In this document: positions 49,461 through 63,155 of the stretch, piece by piece
Numbering within the stretch: the first letter of the stretch is position 1
How the letters are laid out: each line of letters opens with the position of its first letter
Source: an uncultured Pelagibacteraceae bacterium
GTDB taxonomy: Bacteria; Pseudomonadota; Alphaproteobacteria; Pelagibacterales; Pelagibacteraceae
Length of the DNA: 64,000 nucleotides
Assembly: GCA_902571135.1 (NCBI GenBank)
Contig: CACGAU010000002.1
Coordinates: 62,001-126,000 of the forward strand
Direction: 5' to 3'
Made by a program: the position numbers and the translations under genes
The notes under the pieces: model-generated
Databases searched by the model: none
Seen by the model: the letters and a program-made list of their open reading frames with translations, nothing else
Told to the model about the DNA's origin: nothing

Positions 49461-51370
49461 TATTTAACTATTAAAAAAGTTAGTAAAGCAGAGAAACCTA
49501 ACAACATTACAAATGCATATTGATAGATAAAACCACTTTGAAATTTAGTTGCTTTAATTGAACATTTTTTTATAAAAGAAGAAATTCCATCAGGACCAAA
49601 ACCATCAATTATAGTTCCATCACAAAATTTCCACAAAAATAAACCTAGTTTTTTTGAGGATTTAATAAACAAGACATCGTACAACTCGTCAAAATACCAT
49701 TTATTGACTAAAAAATTATACAAAGGTTTGTTCATAAAAACTATTGAATTAGGTAATTCTTTGTTTTTTACAAATAAGTAATAAGCAATTGGAATAGATA
49801 CTAAAACTAAACAAGGTGTTAAAAGTAAAAACCATAAAGGTGGATGTTCAGTGCTTAAAGGCTCTAAAAACTTAATAGACCCTGCCCAGAATAAATTATC
49901 ACTATGACCAATAAATAGTCCTTTAAATAGAAAACCAGCAAATACCGCTCCTATTGAAAGAATAAATAATGGAACAAGCATAACTAATGGAGACTCGTGC
50001 GTTTCTTCTATTTTGATCTCTTTATTATTGTACTCTCCATGGAAAGTTTTAAATATCAATCTCCATGAATAAATAGATGTTAAAAATGCTGTAATTATTC
50101 CAATCCCAGCTGCATAATAACCAGTAGTATTGCCTTTTAAATACGCAAATTCTATAATTGCGTCTTTAGAATAAAATCCTGACAAAAATGGAAAACCTGT
50201 TAAAGCGAGCGTTCCAATTATCATTAAAGCATAGGTATATGGTAACTTTTTCCATACACCTCCCATTTTATTTATATTTTGCTCATCATTAAATGCATGG
50301 ATTACTGAACCAGATCCTAAAAATAATAAAGCTTTGAAAAATGCATGAGTAAATAAGTGAAACATGGCAACATTGTATGCACCTACACCAGCAGCAAAAA
50401 ACATATAACCAAGTTGGCTACATGTAGAGTAAGCAATAATTTTTTTTATATCTGTTTGAACTAGAGCGACGGTTGCTGCAAAGAATGCTGTGGTCATTCC
50501 AACAATAGTTATAAAATTTAGTATCAATGGTGAATATTCATAAATTGGAGAACATCTTACAACTAAGAAAACACCAGCTGTTACCATCGTTGCTGCGTGA
50601 ATTAATGCAGAAACAGGTGTTGGACCTTCCATAGCATCAGGTAGCCATGTATGAAGTAATATCTGCGCAGATTTACCCATTGCCCCAATAAACAAAAGTA
50701 AACAAACTAAATCTATTGCTTTAACTTCAAAACCTAAAAAGGATAAATTTTTATCTACAACCGTTGGAATTTGTTGAAAAACATCTGAGTAATTAACTGT
50801 TCCAAATAAATAAAATATTAAAAAAATTCCTAAAGCAAAACCAAAGTCACCTACTCTATTTACAACAAATGCTTTTATGGCTGCAGCATTTGCACTTTCT
50901 TTTTTAAACCAAAAACCAATTAAGAAGTAAGAACATAGACCAACACCTTCCCAACCAAAAAAAAGTTGAATAAAATTGTCTGATGTTACTAGCATCAACA
51001 TTGCAAATGTAAACAATGATAAATAAGCCATAAATCTTGGCTTATGAGGATCATGTGACATATAACCAATTGAATAGATATGTACTAAAGCTGATACAGA
51101 AGTTACAACCACTAACATCACTGCTGATAATGGATCAATTAACATTGACCAATTTACATTAAGTGACCCTGAGCTTATCCAGGTAGCTATAACAATATTT
51201 TCTTCGTATTGATTTACAATTACTTGATAAAGAACATTAATTGATAAGAGTGCAGAAATTGAAACAAGAGCACTTGTTACTATTTCAGAATTTCTATCAC
51301 CGATATATCTTCCAAAAAAACCAGAGATTATTGAAGCAATAAGCGGAAGAAATATAATTGATAGTTCCAT
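49460..51370 (-). CDS. nuoL: NADH-quinone oxidoreductase subunit L
   Basis: FFGWEGVGLCSYFLIGFW, HTWLPDAMEGPTPVSALIHAATMVTAGVFLV. Confidence 0.97.
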   Translation of the reverse strand: MELSIIFLPLIASIISGFFGRYIGDRNSEIVTSALVSISALLSINVLYQVIVNQYEENIVIATWISSGSLNVNWSMLIDPLSAVMLVVVTSVSALVHIYSIGYMSHDPHKPRFMAYLSLFTFAMLMLVTSDNFIQLFFGWEGVGLCSYFLIGFWFKKESANAAAIKAFVVNRVGDFGFALGIFLIFYLFGTVNYSDVFQQIPTVVDKNLSFLGFEVKAIDLVCLLLFIGAMGKSAQILLHTWLPDAMEGPTPVSALIHAATMVTAGVFLVVRCSPIYEYSPLILNFITIVGMTTAFFAATVALVQTDIKKIIAYSTCSQLGYMFFAAGVGAYNVAMFHLFTHAFFKALLFLGSGSVIHAFNDEQNINKMGGVWKKLPYTYALMIIGTLALTGFPFLSGFYSKDAIIEFAYLKGNTTGYYAAGIGIITAFLTSIYSWRLIFKTFHGEYNNKEIKIEETHESPLVMLVPLFILSIGAVFAGFLFKGLFIGHSDNLFWAGSIKFLEPLSTEHPPLWFLLLTPCLVLVSIPIAYYLFVKNKELPNSIVFMNKPLYNFLVNKWYFDELYDVLFIKSSKKLGLFLWKFCDGTIIDGFGPDGISSFIKKCSIKATKFQSGFIYQYAFVMLLGFSALLTFLIVK

Positions 51371-51372
51371 GA

Positions 51373-51684
51373 TTATCCTTTTAACTTATCTATTTCTTCA
51401 ACCCTTATTGTTCCAGAGTTTCTGAAATACACGACAATGATTGCTAATCCTATGGCCGCTTCTGCTGCTGCAACAGTAAGAATGAATAGAGTAAAAACTT
51501 GTCCTGCTAAATCTCCTAAATAAATAGAAAAAGCAACCAAGTTGATATTTACAGCTAGTAATATCAATTCAATACTCATTAAAATGACAATGATGTTCTT
51601 TCTATTAAGAAAAATACCAATTACTCCAATTGAAAAAATAACAGCACCTAAAGTTAAATAATGTCCTAAACCTATATCAATCAT
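51373..51684 (-). CDS. nuoK: NADH-quinone oxidoreductase subunit K
   Basis: 103 aa, [36 protein letters not shown]. Confidence 0.97.
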   Translation of the reverse strand: MIDIGLGHYLTLGAVIFSIGVIGIFLNRKNIIVILMSIELILLAVNINLVAFSIYLGDLAGQVFTLFILTVAAAEAAIGLAIIVVYFRNSGTIRVEEIDKLKG

Positions 51685-52309
51685 CTATTTTAACTCCCTT
51701 ATTGCTCTGCACTTCTAACACCTCAACACCTTCTGCTCTTTCTCTAGATATTTGTTTGATATAACTTTGTTTTTTAACTCCAGATCTTTGTCTAAAAGTC
51801 AATACAATGGCTCCAATCATAGCTACTAGTAGGATCATTCCACTTATTTGAAACACATGAATATAATCAGTGTATAAAATTTGGCCCAATGAATGAGTGT
51901 TGCTTATACTTGTATTAGCAAGTGAATTGTTAATATCAAAAATTTCTGGTTTATATTTCCAGCCACCTATCACAATTATAATTTCAAAGAAAATTAATGT
52001 GCTTATAATTAAACCAACTGGGATATGTTTAGAGGTTGCTTGACCTGCAAACCATTGATTTTTTTGTTGGGCTACGTTTAACATCATAACAACAAACAAA
52101 AATAAAACTGCTACAGCGCCAACATAAACAATTAGCATTATCATCCCCAAAAATTCAGCGCCAATCATTATGAAAAGACATGAGATACTTATAAAATCAA
52201 GAATTAAGAAAAATACTGAGTGAACAGTATTTTTAGAAGCTGTTACCATTATAGCTGAAACAACAGCAATTATAGAAAATGTATAAAAGAAAATAGCGTG
52301 TGCAATCAT
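51677..52309 (-). CDS. nuoJ: NADH-quinone oxidoreductase subunit J
   Basis: [51 protein letters not shown]. Confidence 0.97.
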   Translation of the reverse strand: MIAHAIFFYTFSIIAVVSAIMVTASKNTVHSVFFLILDFISISCLFIMIGAEFLGMIMLIVYVGAVAVLFLFVVMMLNVAQQKNQWFAGQATSKHIPVGLIISTLIFFEIIIVIGGWKYKPEIFDINNSLANTSISNTHSLGQILYTDYIHVFQISGMILLVAMIGAIVLTFRQRSGVKKQSYIKQISRERAEGVEVLEVQSNKGVKIDD

Positions 52310-52311
52310 TT

Positions 52312-52797
52312 TTATCTATGGATATTGTCAGCTTTAATATTAGCCTCCAAAACATTCTCCCATCTATCACCATTATCTAATAATTTTTCTTTTGTGTAAT
52401 AAAGTTCTTCTCTTGTTTCCGTTGAAAACTCAAAATTTGGACCTTGTACTATTGCATCTACTGGACAAGCTTCTTCACATAAGCCACAATAAATGCACTT
52501 CATCATATCAATATCGTAACGAGTTGTTTTTCTACTTCCATCTTCTCGTTCAGCTGACTCAATTGTTATTGCCTGTGCTGGGCAAACTGCTTCACATAAT
52601 TTACAAGCAATACATCTTTCTTCTCCGTTTGGATATCTTCTCAAAGCATGCTCACCTCTAAAACGAGGACTAATTTTACCTTTTTCAAATGGGTAATTAA
52701 TTGTTTTTTTTGATTTAAACAATTCTTTTATAGCAATCAACAAACCTCCAATGAAGTCTGTCATCAATATAGTTTTAAAAAATCTTGAAATCTTCAT
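52312..52797 (-). CDS. nuoI: NADH-quinone oxidoreductase subunit I
   Basis: Two 4Fe-4S motifs [16 protein letters not shown] and [16 protein letters not shown]. Confidence 0.98.
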   Translation of the reverse strand: MKISRFFKTILMTDFIGGLLIAIKELFKSKKTINYPFEKGKISPRFRGEHALRRYPNGEERCIACKLCEAVCPAQAITIESAEREDGSRKTTRYDIDMMKCIYCGLCEEACPVDAIVQGPNFEFSTETREELYYTKEKLLDNGDRWENVLEANIKADNIHR

Positions 52798-52799
52798 TA

Positions 52800-53798
52800 T
52801 TAATTCACAGGTAAAAGGTTAAAATAAAACAAATAGCTAGCTGTCAATACCACCCAAATTAAAGAAAGAGGAAGAAAAACTTTCCAACCAAGTCTCATTA
52901 ATTGGTCATATCTATATCTAGGTACTATTGCCTTAACTAAAGCAAAAAGAATGAACAAAAGAAGAATTTTTAATATTAACCATATTGCACCTGGTACTAA
53001 CGTAAATGGATAAACATCAATTGGGGACATCCACCCACCTAAAAATAATATTGCTCCCATCGCACACATCAATAAAATATTTGCATACTCACCCAACCAA
53101 AACATTGCATACATCATTCCTGAATATTCTGTTTGATAACCGGCAACCAACTCTGCTTCTGCTTCAGGTAAATCAAACGGAGGCCTGTTAGTTTCAGCTA
53201 AAGCGGAAATAAAAAATATTACAAACATTGGAAATAATGGAATTACAAACCACATATTTTGTTGAGCAATAACGATGTCGTTTAAATTCAGTGAACCAAC
53301 ACAAAGTAAAACATTGATAATTATTACTCCAATTGAAACCTCATAAGATACCATTTGAGCAGCTGAACGAATTGCCCCTAAAAATGGATATTTGGAGTTT
53401 GATGCCCATCCACCCATTATTATTCCGTAAACACCTAGTGAAGAAACAGCAAATAAGTAAAGAATTCCAACATTGATATCTGCCAAAACCTGAGTTGCGC
53501 TAAATGGAATTACAGCCCATGCGATCAAAGCTAAAGTCATCGTGACTATAGGAGCCAGTATGAAAATCACTTTATTTGAACTAGATGGAATAATGATTTC
53601 TTTAAATATATATTTTAAAGCATCAGCTAAAGATTGTAATAAACCGAACGGACCAACAACATTAGGTCCTTGTCTTTTTTGAACAAAAGCCCAAACCCTT
53701 CTATCTAGCCAAACTATCATTGCTACAGAAACAAGAACAGGAACTAGTAAGAATAAAATCTTATAAACTTCTTGAAAAACTATACTCAAGTATTCCAT
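52800..53798 (-). CDS. nuoH: NADH-quinone oxidoreductase subunit H
   Basis: [58 protein letters not shown]. Confidence 0.98.
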   Translation of the reverse strand: MEYLSIVFQEVYKILFLLVPVLVSVAMIVWLDRRVWAFVQKRQGPNVVGPFGLLQSLADALKYIFKEIIIPSSSNKVIFILAPIVTMTLALIAWAVIPFSATQVLADINVGILYLFAVSSLGVYGIIMGGWASNSKYPFLGAIRSAAQMVSYEVSIGVIIINVLLCVGSLNLNDIVIAQQNMWFVIPLFPMFVIFFISALAETNRPPFDLPEAEAELVAGYQTEYSGMMYAMFWLGEYANILLMCAMGAILFLGGWMSPIDVYPFTLVPGAIWLILKILLLFILFALVKAIVPRYRYDQLMRLGWKVFLPLSLIWVVLTASYLFYFNLLPVN

Positions 53799-53799
53799 A

Positions 53800-55827
53800 T
53801 TAACCTTCTGTACCTGTTGATTTTAAATTTAATTTAGAGTTATTACATTCAACCATCGTTTTAGATGATCTAGCAATTACATTTGAAAAATAATAGTCTT
53901 TTACATTGATTATTAAATTTTCATTTTTAAATTCATTAGTAGAATTATTAATCTCATTTACTTTTTTTTCTTTTTGTAAATTTAAATAGTTAAACATGCT
54001 GCTTTCTAATTCATTTTTGTCATTAAATAATTTTCTATTATTCATAAATTCAGTTAGTTCATTTATTATTTGCCAATCTTCTTTTGCTTCACCTGGTGGA
54101 TAAGATGCTTTATAGGCTTTTTGAATTTTACCCTCTAGATTAGTAAAATATCCATCTTGTTCAGTGTAAGCAGCGCCTGGTAAAATAATATCAGCAGACT
54201 CAGCACCTTTGTCACCATGACTACCTTGGTAAATTATAAATTCATCTTTTTTATCAAATTCTAAATTGTCTTGACCTACAAGATAAACAATATCAAATTT
54301 ATGTTCTTTTAAATCATTTATTAAGTTATTTTCATTATTAATTATTCCAAGATCAATATTTCCTACGGTTGCTGCATCAGTTGATAAAATATTTAAAGAA
54401 TTCCATTCATCTGAAATTTTATTATTTTTTGATAAAAATTCTTTTGTTTTATTAAACAAAAATTCTGAAGACTTTAATCTAAGTAGAGACTCACCAATAA
54501 TAATTATTGGTCTTTTTGAATTAATAATTTCTTTAGATAAGTCATGATTTCCCTCAAGAATATTATTTAAAGTTTGTGTTTGACCATCTAAACTTTGATA
54601 AGGATAAGTTAAATCACCAACATCATTAAGTGAAATAATTTTTGTATTATTGTTTAAGTAAGCTTTCCTAATTCTAGCATTTAAAATAGTTGCTTCATAT
54701 CTTGGATTTGCACCTGCTATCAAAATTAAATCTGCTTCTTCTATACCATTTATAGAAGAATTAAATAAATAGTTTTCTCTTTTTGAAGTATTTATAAATC
54801 TATTATCAGATCTTGACTCATAATTTTTACTATCAATTGTTCGATCAAAAAATTCTTTAAAAATATAACTGGTCTCCATATTGGTTAAATCGCCAACAAA
54901 ACCACATATTTTTTCTTTAGATGTGTTTTCAATTTTAGATTTAATTATTTTATACACTTCATCCCATGAAGCCTTTTCAAACTTGCCGTTGTATTTGATA
55001 AATGGATTATCTAATCTTTGATGTAAAAGACCGTCACAAGCATATCTTGTTTTATCTGAGATCCATTCTTCATTAATATCTTCATTTATAATTGGAAGTA
55101 CTCTTTTGACTTCCCAATCATATGTATCTACTCTTACGTTTGATCCTATTGCGTCCATTACATCAATTGTTTCTGTTTTCTTTAGTTCCCATGGTCTAGC
55201 TTCAAATACATAAGGTTTTGATGTTAGGGCTCCTACTGGACATAAATCTACAACATTAGCAGACAATTCAGATTGCATTGACTGCTCTAGATAAGTTGTA
55301 ATTTGCATATCTTCACCTCTTCCTATAGCACCAAGCTCTGGAACCCCCGCAACTTCCGTTGCAAATCTTACACATCTCGTACAGTGAATGCATCTTGTCA
55401 TTTGAGTTTTTATTAATGGTCCCATATTTTTTTCAGGAACTGCTCTTTTGTTTTCTTTAAATCTTGATTTGTCGACACCATAGTACATTGATTGATCTTG
55501 AAGATCACATTCACCTCCTTGATCACACACTGGACAATCCAAGGGATGGTTTGCTAATAAAAATTCCATCACTCCCTTACGAGCTTTTTCTACTAAAGCA
55601 GTATTTGTTTTAATATTCATGCCCTCAGCAGCTGGCATAGCACATGAAGCAATTGGTTTAGGAGATTTTTCCATTTCAACTAAACACATTCTGCAGTTAC
55701 CTGCTATAGATAATTTTTCATGGTAACAAAATCTTGGAATTTCAACTCCAGCTTTTTCGCAAGCTTGAAGTACAGTTAAACCTTCTTCGACTTCTACTTC
55801 TATTTCATTTACTTTTAATTTAAGCAT
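53800..55827 (-). CDS. nuoG: NADH-quinone oxidoreductase subunit G
   Basis: 2Fe-2[48 protein letters not shown]. Confidence 0.97.
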   Translation of the reverse strand: MLKLKVNEIEVEVEEGLTVLQACEKAGVEIPRFCYHEKLSIAGNCRMCLVEMEKSPKPIASCAMPAAEGMNIKTNTALVEKARKGVMEFLLANHPLDCPVCDQGGECDLQDQSMYYGVDKSRFKENKRAVPEKNMGPLIKTQMTRCIHCTRCVRFATEVAGVPELGAIGRGEDMQITTYLEQSMQSELSANVVDLCPVGALTSKPYVFEARPWELKKTETIDVMDAIGSNVRVDTYDWEVKRVLPIINEDINEEWISDKTRYACDGLLHQRLDNPFIKYNGKFEKASWDEVYKIIKSKIENTSKEKICGFVGDLTNMETSYIFKEFFDRTIDSKNYESRSDNRFINTSKRENYLFNSSINGIEEADLILIAGANPRYEATILNARIRKAYLNNNTKIISLNDVGDLTYPYQSLDGQTQTLNNILEGNHDLSKEIINSKRPIIIIGESLLRLKSSEFLFNKTKEFLSKNNKISDEWNSLNILSTDAATVGNIDLGIINNENNLINDLKEHKFDIVYLVGQDNLEFDKKDEFIIYQGSHGDKGAESADIILPGAAYTEQDGYFTNLEGKIQKAYKASYPPGEAKEDWQIINELTEFMNNRKLFNDKNELESSMFNYLNLQKEKKVNEINNSTNEFKNENLIINVKDYYFSNVIARSSKTMVECNNSKLNLKSTGTEG

Positions 55828-57151
55828 TTTTTTTATCCAATAAATGTTGATCTACTAAATATGGAATATTATTTTTCTTTTGAACAATAGGATCCAAATT
55901 GTTTCTTTTCTCAATTTCTTTTTTAAAGTGTCTAAGCAATCCTTGAACTGGCCATGATGAACCTTCTCCAAAAGCACAAATAGTATGTCCAGCAATTTGA
56001 TTTGTAACATCACCTAACATATCTACTTCATCCTTGGTTGCATCACCTTTTGCCATCCTCTCAAGCATTCTCCACATCCAACCTGAGCCTTCTCTACAAG
56101 GTGTACATTGACCACAACTCTCATGTTTGTAAAATCTTGCAATTCTAGCCATACATTTAATGATATCCTGATCTTTATTAATAACCACAATACCTGCTGT
56201 ACCAAGTCCACTTTTTTCTTCAACGCAAGCATCAAAGTCCATTTTTAAAGTTTCACATCTCTCTTTCGGTATTAATGGCATTGAGGAACCTCCAGGTATT
56301 ACAGCCTGTAGATTTTCCCATCCACCAATTACACCTCCAGCATGAACTTCTATTAATTCTTTTAAAGGAATACTCATTTCTTCTTCAACATTACAAGGAT
56401 TGTTTACATTTCCAGAAATACAAAAAATTTTGGTTCCAGTATTTTTTTCTCTTCCTAAAGAAGCAAACCATTTGGCTCCCCTTCTTAAAATTGTTGGGAC
56501 CACTGCAATTGTTTCAACATTATTAATTATTGTAGGGCATCCATATAGACCTATCAAAGCTGGAAAAGGCGGTTTTAATCTAGGTTGACCTTTTTTACCT
56601 TCTAAACTTTCAAGTAGCGCAGTTTCTTCACCACAAATATATGCACCGGCTCCGTAATGAATATAAATATCTAAATCCCATCCTGTACCAGCTGCGTTTT
56701 TACCTAACAATTTTTTTTCATAAGCTTCATCTATTGCTGCTTGAAGTTTTTGACCATCAACAAAATATTCTCCTCTAATATAAATATAACAAACATGTGC
56801 TTGCACTGCATAAGATGCTATTAAACAACCTTCTATTAACTTGTGAGGTTCAAATCTTAAAATATCTCTGTCTTTACAAGTCCCTGGTTCAGACTCATCG
56901 CCATTAATAACTAAGTAATGTGGTCTAGATCCGACTTCTTTTGGCGCAAATGACCATTTTAAACCAGTAGGAAATCCTGCTCCACCTCGACCTCTTAATT
57001 GAGATTCTTTAATTTCATTAATTATCCAGTCTCTTCCTTTGTCAGTAATTTCTTTTGTATTTACCCAATCACCTCTCTCTTGTGATGAAGATACATCTGA
57101 GCCTTTATCATTATACAAATTTTGAAAAATTCTATCTTGATCTTTAAGCAT
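55820..57151 (-). CDS. nuoF: NADH-quinone oxidoreductase subunit F
   Basis: [48 protein letters not shown]. Confidence 0.98.
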   Translation of the reverse strand: MLKDQDRIFQNLYNDKGSDVSSSQERGDWVNTKEITDKGRDWIINEIKESQLRGRGGAGFPTGLKWSFAPKEVGSRPHYLVINGDESEPGTCKDRDILRFEPHKLIEGCLIASYAVQAHVCYIYIRGEYFVDGQKLQAAIDEAYEKKLLGKNAAGTGWDLDIYIHYGAGAYICGEETALLESLEGKKGQPRLKPPFPALIGLYGCPTIINNVETIAVVPTILRRGAKWFASLGREKNTGTKIFCISGNVNNPCNVEEEMSIPLKELIEVHAGGVIGGWENLQAVIPGGSSMPLIPKERCETLKMDFDACVEEKSGLGTAGIVVINKDQDIIKCMARIARFYKHESCGQCTPCREGSGWMWRMLERMAKGDATKDEVDMLGDVTNQIAGHTICAFGEGSSWPVQGLLRHFKKEIEKRNNLDPIVQKKNNIPYLVDQHLLDKKNA

Positions 57152-57752
57152 TTTTTAAATCCATTAAGGTTTTCCTATTATTTTCAGGTTCATTATTTAC
57201 TCTTCCTCTATACGAACCAGGTTTTGGGGTTTCTCCATTTAAAATTTTATCTAAAATATCTAAAGTTTTTTGTTTATCTAAATCTTCATAATAGTCATCA
57301 TTAATTTGCATCATTGGAGCATTGACGCATGCTCCCAAACATTCAACTTCCATCCAAGAACAACTTTTATCATTTGATAATTCACATTCGTTTTCAGAAA
57401 TTTTTTCTTTACAAGCCTCAACTAATTGATTTGCACCTCTTATCATACATGGTGTTGTGGTACATACTTGAACAAAGTATTTGCCTACAGGAGCTAAATT
57501 ATACATTGTATAAAAAGTAGCTACCTCATAAACTTTAATGTAAGGCATGTCTAAAAACTTAGCGATGTACTTCATTGCAGCTAAAGGTATCCAGTTATTA
57601 TTTTGTTTTTGAGCTATATAAAGTAAGGCCATTACAGCACTTTGCTGTTTACCTTGAGGATATTTTGCAAGAATAACATTTGCTGCTTCTAATGATGAAG
57701 CATTAAATTCAAAACTTTCTGGCTGATCTTTAGCAGGTCTTCTTAAACTCAT
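57144..57752 (-). CDS. nuoE: NADH-quinone oxidoreductase subunit E
   Basis: [50 protein letters not shown]. Confidence 0.97.
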   Translation of the reverse strand: MSLRRPAKDQPESFEFNASSLEAANVILAKYPQGKQQSAVMALLYIAQKQNNNWIPLAAMKYIAKFLDMPYIKVYEVATFYTMYNLAPVGKYFVQVCTTTPCMIRGANQLVEACKEKISENECELSNDKSCSWMEVECLGACVNAPMMQINDDYYEDLDKQKTLDILDKILNGETPKPGSYRGRVNNEPENNRKTLMDLKNA

Positions 57753-58924
57753 CTGTCTACCTCACCGAAAACAATATCTAAAGAACCTAATACCGCAGGA
57801 ACATCAGCTAACATATGGCCTTTAATTAGATAATCCATTGATTGCAAATGTGAAAATCCTGGTGCTCTTATTTTACATTTATAAGGTTTACTTGAACCAT
57901 CAGATATTAAGTAAACACCAAATTCTCCTTTTGGTGCCTCAACAGCTGTATAAATTTCATCTTTTGGAACTCTGTATCCCTCTGTGAAAAGTTTAAAATG
58001 ATGTATTAAAGCCTCCATTGATTGTTTGATTTCTGCCTTAGGTGGCGGGCTAATCTTACCATCTAATGATTTAATTGGACCTTTTTCCATTTTTGCCAGA
58101 CATTGTTTGATAATTGAAACACTTTCTTTCATTTCCTCAATTCTGCATAAATATCTGTCATAACAATCTCCGTTTTTTCCAACTGGTATTTTAAATTCTA
58201 AACTTTCATAGCAGTCATAAGGTTGGGATTTTCTTAAATCCCATGGAACACCTGAGCCTCTTATCATAACTCCTGAAAAAGAATAATCTAAAGCATCTTC
58301 TTTTGTGACTACTCCTATATCGACATTTCTTTGTTTAAAAATTCTATTATCAGTTAACAAACTTTCTAAATCGTTAATTATTTTCGGAAACGTTTCACAA
58401 AATTTTGCAATATCTTCCTCTAAACCTTTTGGCAAATCTTGATGAACACCTCCTGCTCTAAAATAATTTGCATGAAGTCTTGATCCTGAGGCTCTTTCAT
58501 AAAATGTCATTAAGGTCTCCCTTTCCTCAAAACCCCAAAGAGAAGGTGTTAACGCCCCAACATCAAGCGCTTGAGTTGTAACATTTAAAATATGACTTAA
58601 GATTCTGCCTATTTCACAAAAGATAACTCTTATGTATTGTGCTCTAATTGGTACATCTATTTTAAGTATTTTTTCGACAGCTAGTGCGAATGCATGCTCC
58701 TGATTCATTGGAGCAACATAATCTAAACGATCAAAATAAGGAACTGCCTGCATATAAGTTTTATTTTCGATAAGTTTTTCTGTTCCTCTATGAAGTAAAC
58801 CGATGTGAGGATCTGCTTTTTCAATTACTTCACCATCTAACTCTAAGATTAATCTTAGAACACCGTGAGCAGCAGGATGCTGAGGACCAAAATTTAAATT
58901 TAAATTTTTAATTTTTTTTGTCAT
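57749..58924 (-). CDS. nuoD: NADH-quinone oxidoreductase subunit D
   Basis: [26 protein letters not shown] track starts at 59002 but [17 protein letters not shown] (ATG at 58924) is the more likely start. Confidence 0.96.
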   Translation of the reverse strand: MTKKIKNLNLNFGPQHPAAHGVLRLILELDGEVIEKADPHIGLLHRGTEKLIENKTYMQAVPYFDRLDYVAPMNQEHAFALAVEKILKIDVPIRAQYIRVIFCEIGRILSHILNVTTQALDVGALTPSLWGFEERETLMTFYERASGSRLHANYFRAGGVHQDLPKGLEEDIAKFCETFPKIINDLESLLTDNRIFKQRNVDIGVVTKEDALDYSFSGVMIRGSGVPWDLRKSQPYDCYESLEFKIPVGKNGDCYDRYLCRIEEMKESVSIIKQCLAKMEKGPIKSLDGKISPPPKAEIKQSMEALIHHFKLFTEGYRVPKDEIYTAVEAPKGEFGVYLISDGSSKPYKCKIRAPGFSHLQSMDYLIKGHMLADVPAVLGSLDIVFGEVDR

Positions 58925-59513
58925 TATTTTCAATTTCTTCTTTAATGTATTTTGTTCCTTCCCAAGGACTTTCATAATCAAAATTTCTATAATTTTGCTC
59001 AAGTTTTACTGGTTCACTAATTACCTTCTTCTGATCTTCGCTATATCTAACTTCTGAGTGACCAGTTAATGGAAAATCTTTTCTTAATGGATGACCTTCA
59101 AATCCATAATCAGTTAGTATTCTTCTCAAATCTGGGTGATCCTTGAAAGATACCCCGTACATATCAAATACTTCTCTCTCCATCCAATTTGCTGATGGAA
59201 AAATGCTAGTTAATGAGGGAATAACTTCATTTTCAGCAATTGAATATTTTACAATCAATCTTTGATTAAATTCATGACTTAAAAACAAGTATACCACTTC
59301 AAACCTTTGATTTTGTTCTGGGTAATCAACAACCGTTATATCTATTAATTGCCTAAATTTAGTATCTTGATTTGTTTTTAAGAATATAGCTACATCAACA
59401 ATATCTTCTTTATCTGTTTCAATATAAATTTGGTTATGTTTAATTTCTGTATTGTTAATTTTGGTAGTTAACTCAGAATTAATTTTTTTTTCTAGATCTT
59501 CTAAACTTTTCAT
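58908..59513 (-). CDS. nuoC: NADH-quinone oxidoreductase subunit C
   Basis: [42 protein letters not shown]. Confidence 0.97.
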   Translation of the reverse strand: MKSLEDLEKKINSELTTKINNTEIKHNQIYIETDKEDIVDVAIFLKTNQDTKFRQLIDITVVDYPEQNQRFEVVYLFLSHEFNQRLIVKYSIAENEVIPSLTSIFPSANWMEREVFDMYGVSFKDHPDLRRILTDYGFEGHPLRKDFPLTGHSEVRYSEDQKKVISEPVKLEQNYRNFDYESPWEGTKYIKEEIENNDKKN

Positions 59514-59515
59514 AA

Positions 59516-60031
59516 CTACCTAATAAAAGATCCTTTTTTTCTAATTTTTTTTTGTAATTGTAGTATGCCATATAGCAGTGCCTCTGCTGATGGAGGACAT
59601 CCTGGTACATAAACATCTACAGGAACAATTCGATCACAACCTCTAACAACTGAATATGAATAATGATAATATCCTCCTCCATTTGCGCAACTACCCATTG
59701 AAATCACATATCTTGGTTCAGGCATTTGGTCATAAACTTTTCTTAAAGCCGGTGCCATTTTATTTGTTAAAGTGCCTGCAACTATCATAACATCGGATTG
59801 TCTTGGCGAACCTCTTGGAGCGGCACCAAATCTTTCTAAATCATATCTCGGCATAGCTGTTTGCATCATTTCAACAGCACAACAAGCTAAACCAAAGGTC
59901 ATCCAATGAAGTGATCCTGATCTTGACCAGTTAATTAAATTATCAAGGGAGGTTGTTATAAAACCATTCTTACTAAAATCTTCTGCAAGTTGTTTAAATT
60001 CCTCAGGAACTTGATCTATTTTATTATTCAT
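59516..60031 (-). CDS. nuoB: NADH-quinone oxidoreductase subunit B
   Basis: [69 protein letters not shown]. Confidence 0.98.
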   Translation of the reverse strand: MNNKIDQVPEEFKQLAEDFSKNGFITTSLDNLINWSRSGSLHWMTFGLACCAVEMMQTAMPRYDLERFGAAPRGSPRQSDVMIVAGTLTNKMAPALRKVYDQMPEPRYVISMGSCANGGGYYHYSYSVVRGCDRIVPVDVYVPGCPPSAEALLYGILQLQKKIRKKGSFIR

Positions 60032-60046
60032 TGTGGTTTATAATTT

Positions 60047-60415
60047 TTATTCCCAGTCTAAAGCACCTTTTTTCCATTCATAAATAAAACCTATTGTAAG
60101 TATGAACAAAAAAATCATCATTGATGAAAAACCTAATAATCCAATATTTCCAAGAGATATTGCCCATGGAAATAAAAATGCTATCTCTAAATCAAAAATA
60201 ATAAATAGAATTGCAACTAAATAAAATCTCACATCAAATTCCATTCTTGAATCCTCGAAAGGTTCAAAACCACACTCATAAGCTGAAAGTTTTTCAGGAT
60301 CGGGTTTTTTTGGTGAAAGAATAAAGTTTACAACCACAAAAGCACAACTTAAGCCAAGAGCTAATAATAAAAATATTATTATTGGTAGGTAATCTTTTAA
60401 AAAATCAGATAACAT
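60047..60415 (-). CDS. nuoA: NADH-quinone oxidoreductase subunit A
   Basis: [44 protein letters not shown]. Confidence 0.97.
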   Translation of the reverse strand: MLSDFLKDYLPIIIFLLLALGLSCAFVVVNFILSPKKPDPEKLSAYECGFEPFEDSRMEFDVRFYLVAILFIIFDLEIAFLFPWAISLGNIGLLGFSSMMIFLFILTIGFIYEWKKGALDWE

Positions 60416-60502
60416 GGAAATCTATATATCAGTTTTTAACTGTTGTTGAAGGGCTGATACGTCACATTTTTATTAATATTAACATTAAAAAATGCGAAAA
60501 AG

Positions 60503-60579
60503 TGGCGGGAGTGAAGGGACTCGAACCCTCGACCTATCGCGTGACAGGCGATCGCTCTAACCAACTGAGCTACACCCCC
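60503..60579 (-). tRNA. tRNA-Asp (anticodon GTC), CCA encoded
   Basis: rc GGGGGTGTAGCTCAGTTGGTTAGAGCGATCGCCTGTCACGCGATAGGTCGAGGGTTCGAGTCCCTTCACTCCCGCCA. Confidence 0.97.
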
Positions 60580-60591
60580 ACTTTGTCGTTT

Positions 60592-60667
60592 TGGTGGGCA
60601 GTAAAGGACTCGAACCTTTGACCCCCTCGGTGTAAACGAGATGCTCTACCAACTGAGCTAACCGCCC
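60592..60667 (-). tRNA. tRNA-Val (anticodon TAC), CCA encoded
   Basis: rc GGGCGGTTAGCTCAGTTGGTAGAGCATCTCGTTTACACCGAGGGGGTCAAAGGTTCGAGTCCTTTACTGCCCACCA. Confidence 0.97.
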
Positions 60668-60716
60668 AAAACAAGGCTACTTATTACATCAACACTTAAA
60701 TAATGTAAATTAATTA

Positions 60717-63095
60717 TTATTGAATACTAGCTTGAGATTTATCATCTTTTTTAGATATATCGACCTCAACCCACTCTGTTGGTTTAAGTTCTTTTGTTAA
60801 AGCTATTTTTATAACCTGATCAGCATATTCAACTGGAGTGATCTTAATATCGTCTACAATTTTCTTAGGCATATCCACTAGATCTTTTTCATTTTCTTTA
60901 GGAATTAAAACTTCTTTTATTCCAGCTCTATGTGCTGCTAATAGTTTTTCTTTCAAACCACCAATTGGTAATACTTGACCTGTCAAAGTTACTTCACCAG
61001 TCATGGCAACATCTCTTCTTACAGAAATGTTCGTAATTGAGGAGACTATCGATGTCACCATTCCAATACCAGCAGATGGACCATCTTTTGGTGTTGCACC
61101 TTCGGGAACATGAATATGAAAATCTTTTTTTTCAAAAATAGGAGGAATAATTCCATACTCTAAACATTTTGACCTTACAAAAGATTTTGCGGCTTTAACA
61201 GATTCTTGCATAACATCACCTAATTTACCGGTGATTTGCATTCTCCCTTTTCCTGGCATCGTAACAGTCTCAATTTTTAAAATTTCTCCACCATACTCAG
61301 TCCAAGCTAGTCCAGTTACAATACCTACTCTATTTTCAGCTTCTAATTCTCCAAACTTAAATTTAGGAACACCTAAAAAATCAGATAAATTTTTATTATT
61401 TATTCCGACCTCTTTTTCTTCACCTGCAACAATTTTCTTAACAACTTTCCTTGCAAGTTTAGAAATTTCTCTTTCAAGATTTCTTACACCTGACTCTTTT
61501 GTATATCCTCTAATTACTTCTTTGATGATATCATCATCTAGCTTCATTTCTTTTTCTTTAACACCGTTATCTTTAATTTGTTTTGGTAATAAATACTTGT
61601 TTGCGATACTAATTTTTTCATCCTCTGTATAGCCCGCTAATCTAATTACTTCCATTCTATCTAATAAAGGAGGTAAAATGTTTAAAGTATTAGCAGTCGT
61701 TACAAACATCACATCAGATAAATCATAATCAACTTCTAGATAATGGTCATTAAATGTAGTGTTCTGTTCAGGGTCTAATGCTTCTAACAATGCTGAAGAT
61801 GGATCACCTCTATAATCATTTCCAATTTTATCAATTTCATCTAATAAAATTAATGGATTTTTTGTTCCAGCTTTTTTCATCATTTGAATAATTTTACCTG
61901 GAAGAGATCCGATATATGTTCTTCTGTGTCCACGTATTTCTGCCTCATCTCTCATTCCACCGACTGACATTCTAACAAATTCTCTATTTGTAGCTTTTGC
62001 AATTGATTTTCCTAAAGAGGTTTTTCCAACACCTGGGGGTCCAACTAAACATAAAATTGGTCCTTTAATTTTTTCCATTCTTTTTTGAACCGCTAAAAAT
62101 TCAATAATTCTCTCTTTTACTTTTTCTAATCCAAAGTGGTCTTTATCAAGAATATCAAGAGCTTTCTTTAAATCTATATCTACTTCACTTTTTTTATGCC
62201 ATGGCAGTTCAGTCATCCAATCTAAATAATTTCTCACAACTGTTGCCTCTGCAGACATTGGACTCATATTCTTTAATTTTTTTAACTCTTGTAAGCACTT
62301 CTTCTCTACTTCCTTTGGCATCTTGGCCTTTGTAATTGCTTTATTTAGACTGGTTGTTTCATCTTTGCCGTCTTCAATTTCGCCAAGTTCTTTTTGAATA
62401 GCTTTTAATTGTTCATTTAGATAATACTCTCTTTGAGTTTTTTCCATTTGAGTTTTAACTCTACCTCTTATTCTTTTTTCGACACCAATAATACTCGTCT
62501 CATTTTCCATTATTTTAATAATGGCGTTTAATCTTTTCTTCACATCCACAGTTTCAAAAATTTGTTGTTTTTCAGAAATCGTAGCAGTTATATGAGATGC
62601 AATATTATCAGCAATCTGAGAAGGGTCTTTTAATTGTTTAATTGTATTAATTGTTTCACTAGAAATTTTTTTATTTATTGAGGTTAATTTTTCTAATCTT
62701 CTTAAAGCTGTAGCGGCTAAAGGAAACAAATCCTCGTCTTTAGGCAAAATATCTTGATAATGGGAATAATCACAAGTTATGAATTTTTCATTATCTTTAA
62801 AATCTAAAATTTTTACTCTCTTAATTCCCTCTACTAAAACTTTAACAGTTCCATCAGGTAATTTTAATAATTGTAAAATACTTCCTTCACAACCATACAT
62901 AAAAACATCAGTTTTCTTAGGATCATCAATTTCAGAATTTTTTTGAGTAACAAGAATAATTTTTTTATCTTTTTTCATTACCTCATTTAGAGCTGAAATA
63001 GATTTATCCCTTCCTACAAACAAAGGAATTACCATGCTCGGGAAAACCACGATATCTCTTAGTGGTAACAACGGTAGTGAAATTTTGACGTCCAT
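60717..63095 (-). CDS. lon: ATP-dependent protease Lon
   Basis: Walker [43 protein letters not shown] catalytic Ser. Confidence 0.98.
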   Translation of the reverse strand: MDVKISLPLLPLRDIVVFPSMVIPLFVGRDKSISALNEVMKKDKKIILVTQKNSEIDDPKKTDVFMYGCEGSILQLLKLPDGTVKVLVEGIKRVKILDFKDNEKFITCDYSHYQDILPKDEDLFPLAATALRRLEKLTSINKKISSETINTIKQLKDPSQIADNIASHITATISEKQQIFETVDVKKRLNAIIKIMENETSIIGVEKRIRGRVKTQMEKTQREYYLNEQLKAIQKELGEIEDGKDETTSLNKAITKAKMPKEVEKKCLQELKKLKNMSPMSAEATVVRNYLDWMTELPWHKKSEVDIDLKKALDILDKDHFGLEKVKERIIEFLAVQKRMEKIKGPILCLVGPPGVGKTSLGKSIAKATNREFVRMSVGGMRDEAEIRGHRRTYIGSLPGKIIQMMKKAGTKNPLILLDEIDKIGNDYRGDPSSALLEALDPEQNTTFNDHYLEVDYDLSDVMFVTTANTLNILPPLLDRMEVIRLAGYTEDEKISIANKYLLPKQIKDNGVKEKEMKLDDDIIKEVIRGYTKESGVRNLEREISKLARKVVKKIVAGEEKEVGINNKNLSDFLGVPKFKFGELEAENRVGIVTGLAWTEYGGEILKIETVTMPGKGRMQITGKLGDVMQESVKAAKSFVRSKCLEYGIIPPIFEKKDFHIHVPEGATPKDGPSAGIGMVTSIVSSITNISVRRDVAMTGEVTLTGQVLPIGGLKEKLLAAHRAGIKEVLIPKENEKDLVDMPKKIVDDIKITPVEYADQVIKIALTKELKPTEWVEVDISKKDDKSQASIQ

Positions 63096-63155
63096 AGTAA
63101 TAATATGGATATTATATTTTATAATGCAATAGATATTTATTACTTATTAAGGATA

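Noticed and set aside
58925-59002. N-terminal extension of NuoD ([26 protein letters not shown])
   Set aside because: Overlaps nuoC and is not typical of NuoD; the ATG at 58924 gives the expected start.
60382-60621. Plus-strand 79-aa ORF (…VKGLEPSTYRVTGDRSNQLSYTP…)
   Set aside because: Classic spurious ORF from reading the antisense of tRNA-Asp and tRNA-Val.
61231-61632. 133-aa plus ORF opposite lon
   Set aside because: Same antisense artefact, product is Ser/Phe/Ile-rich.
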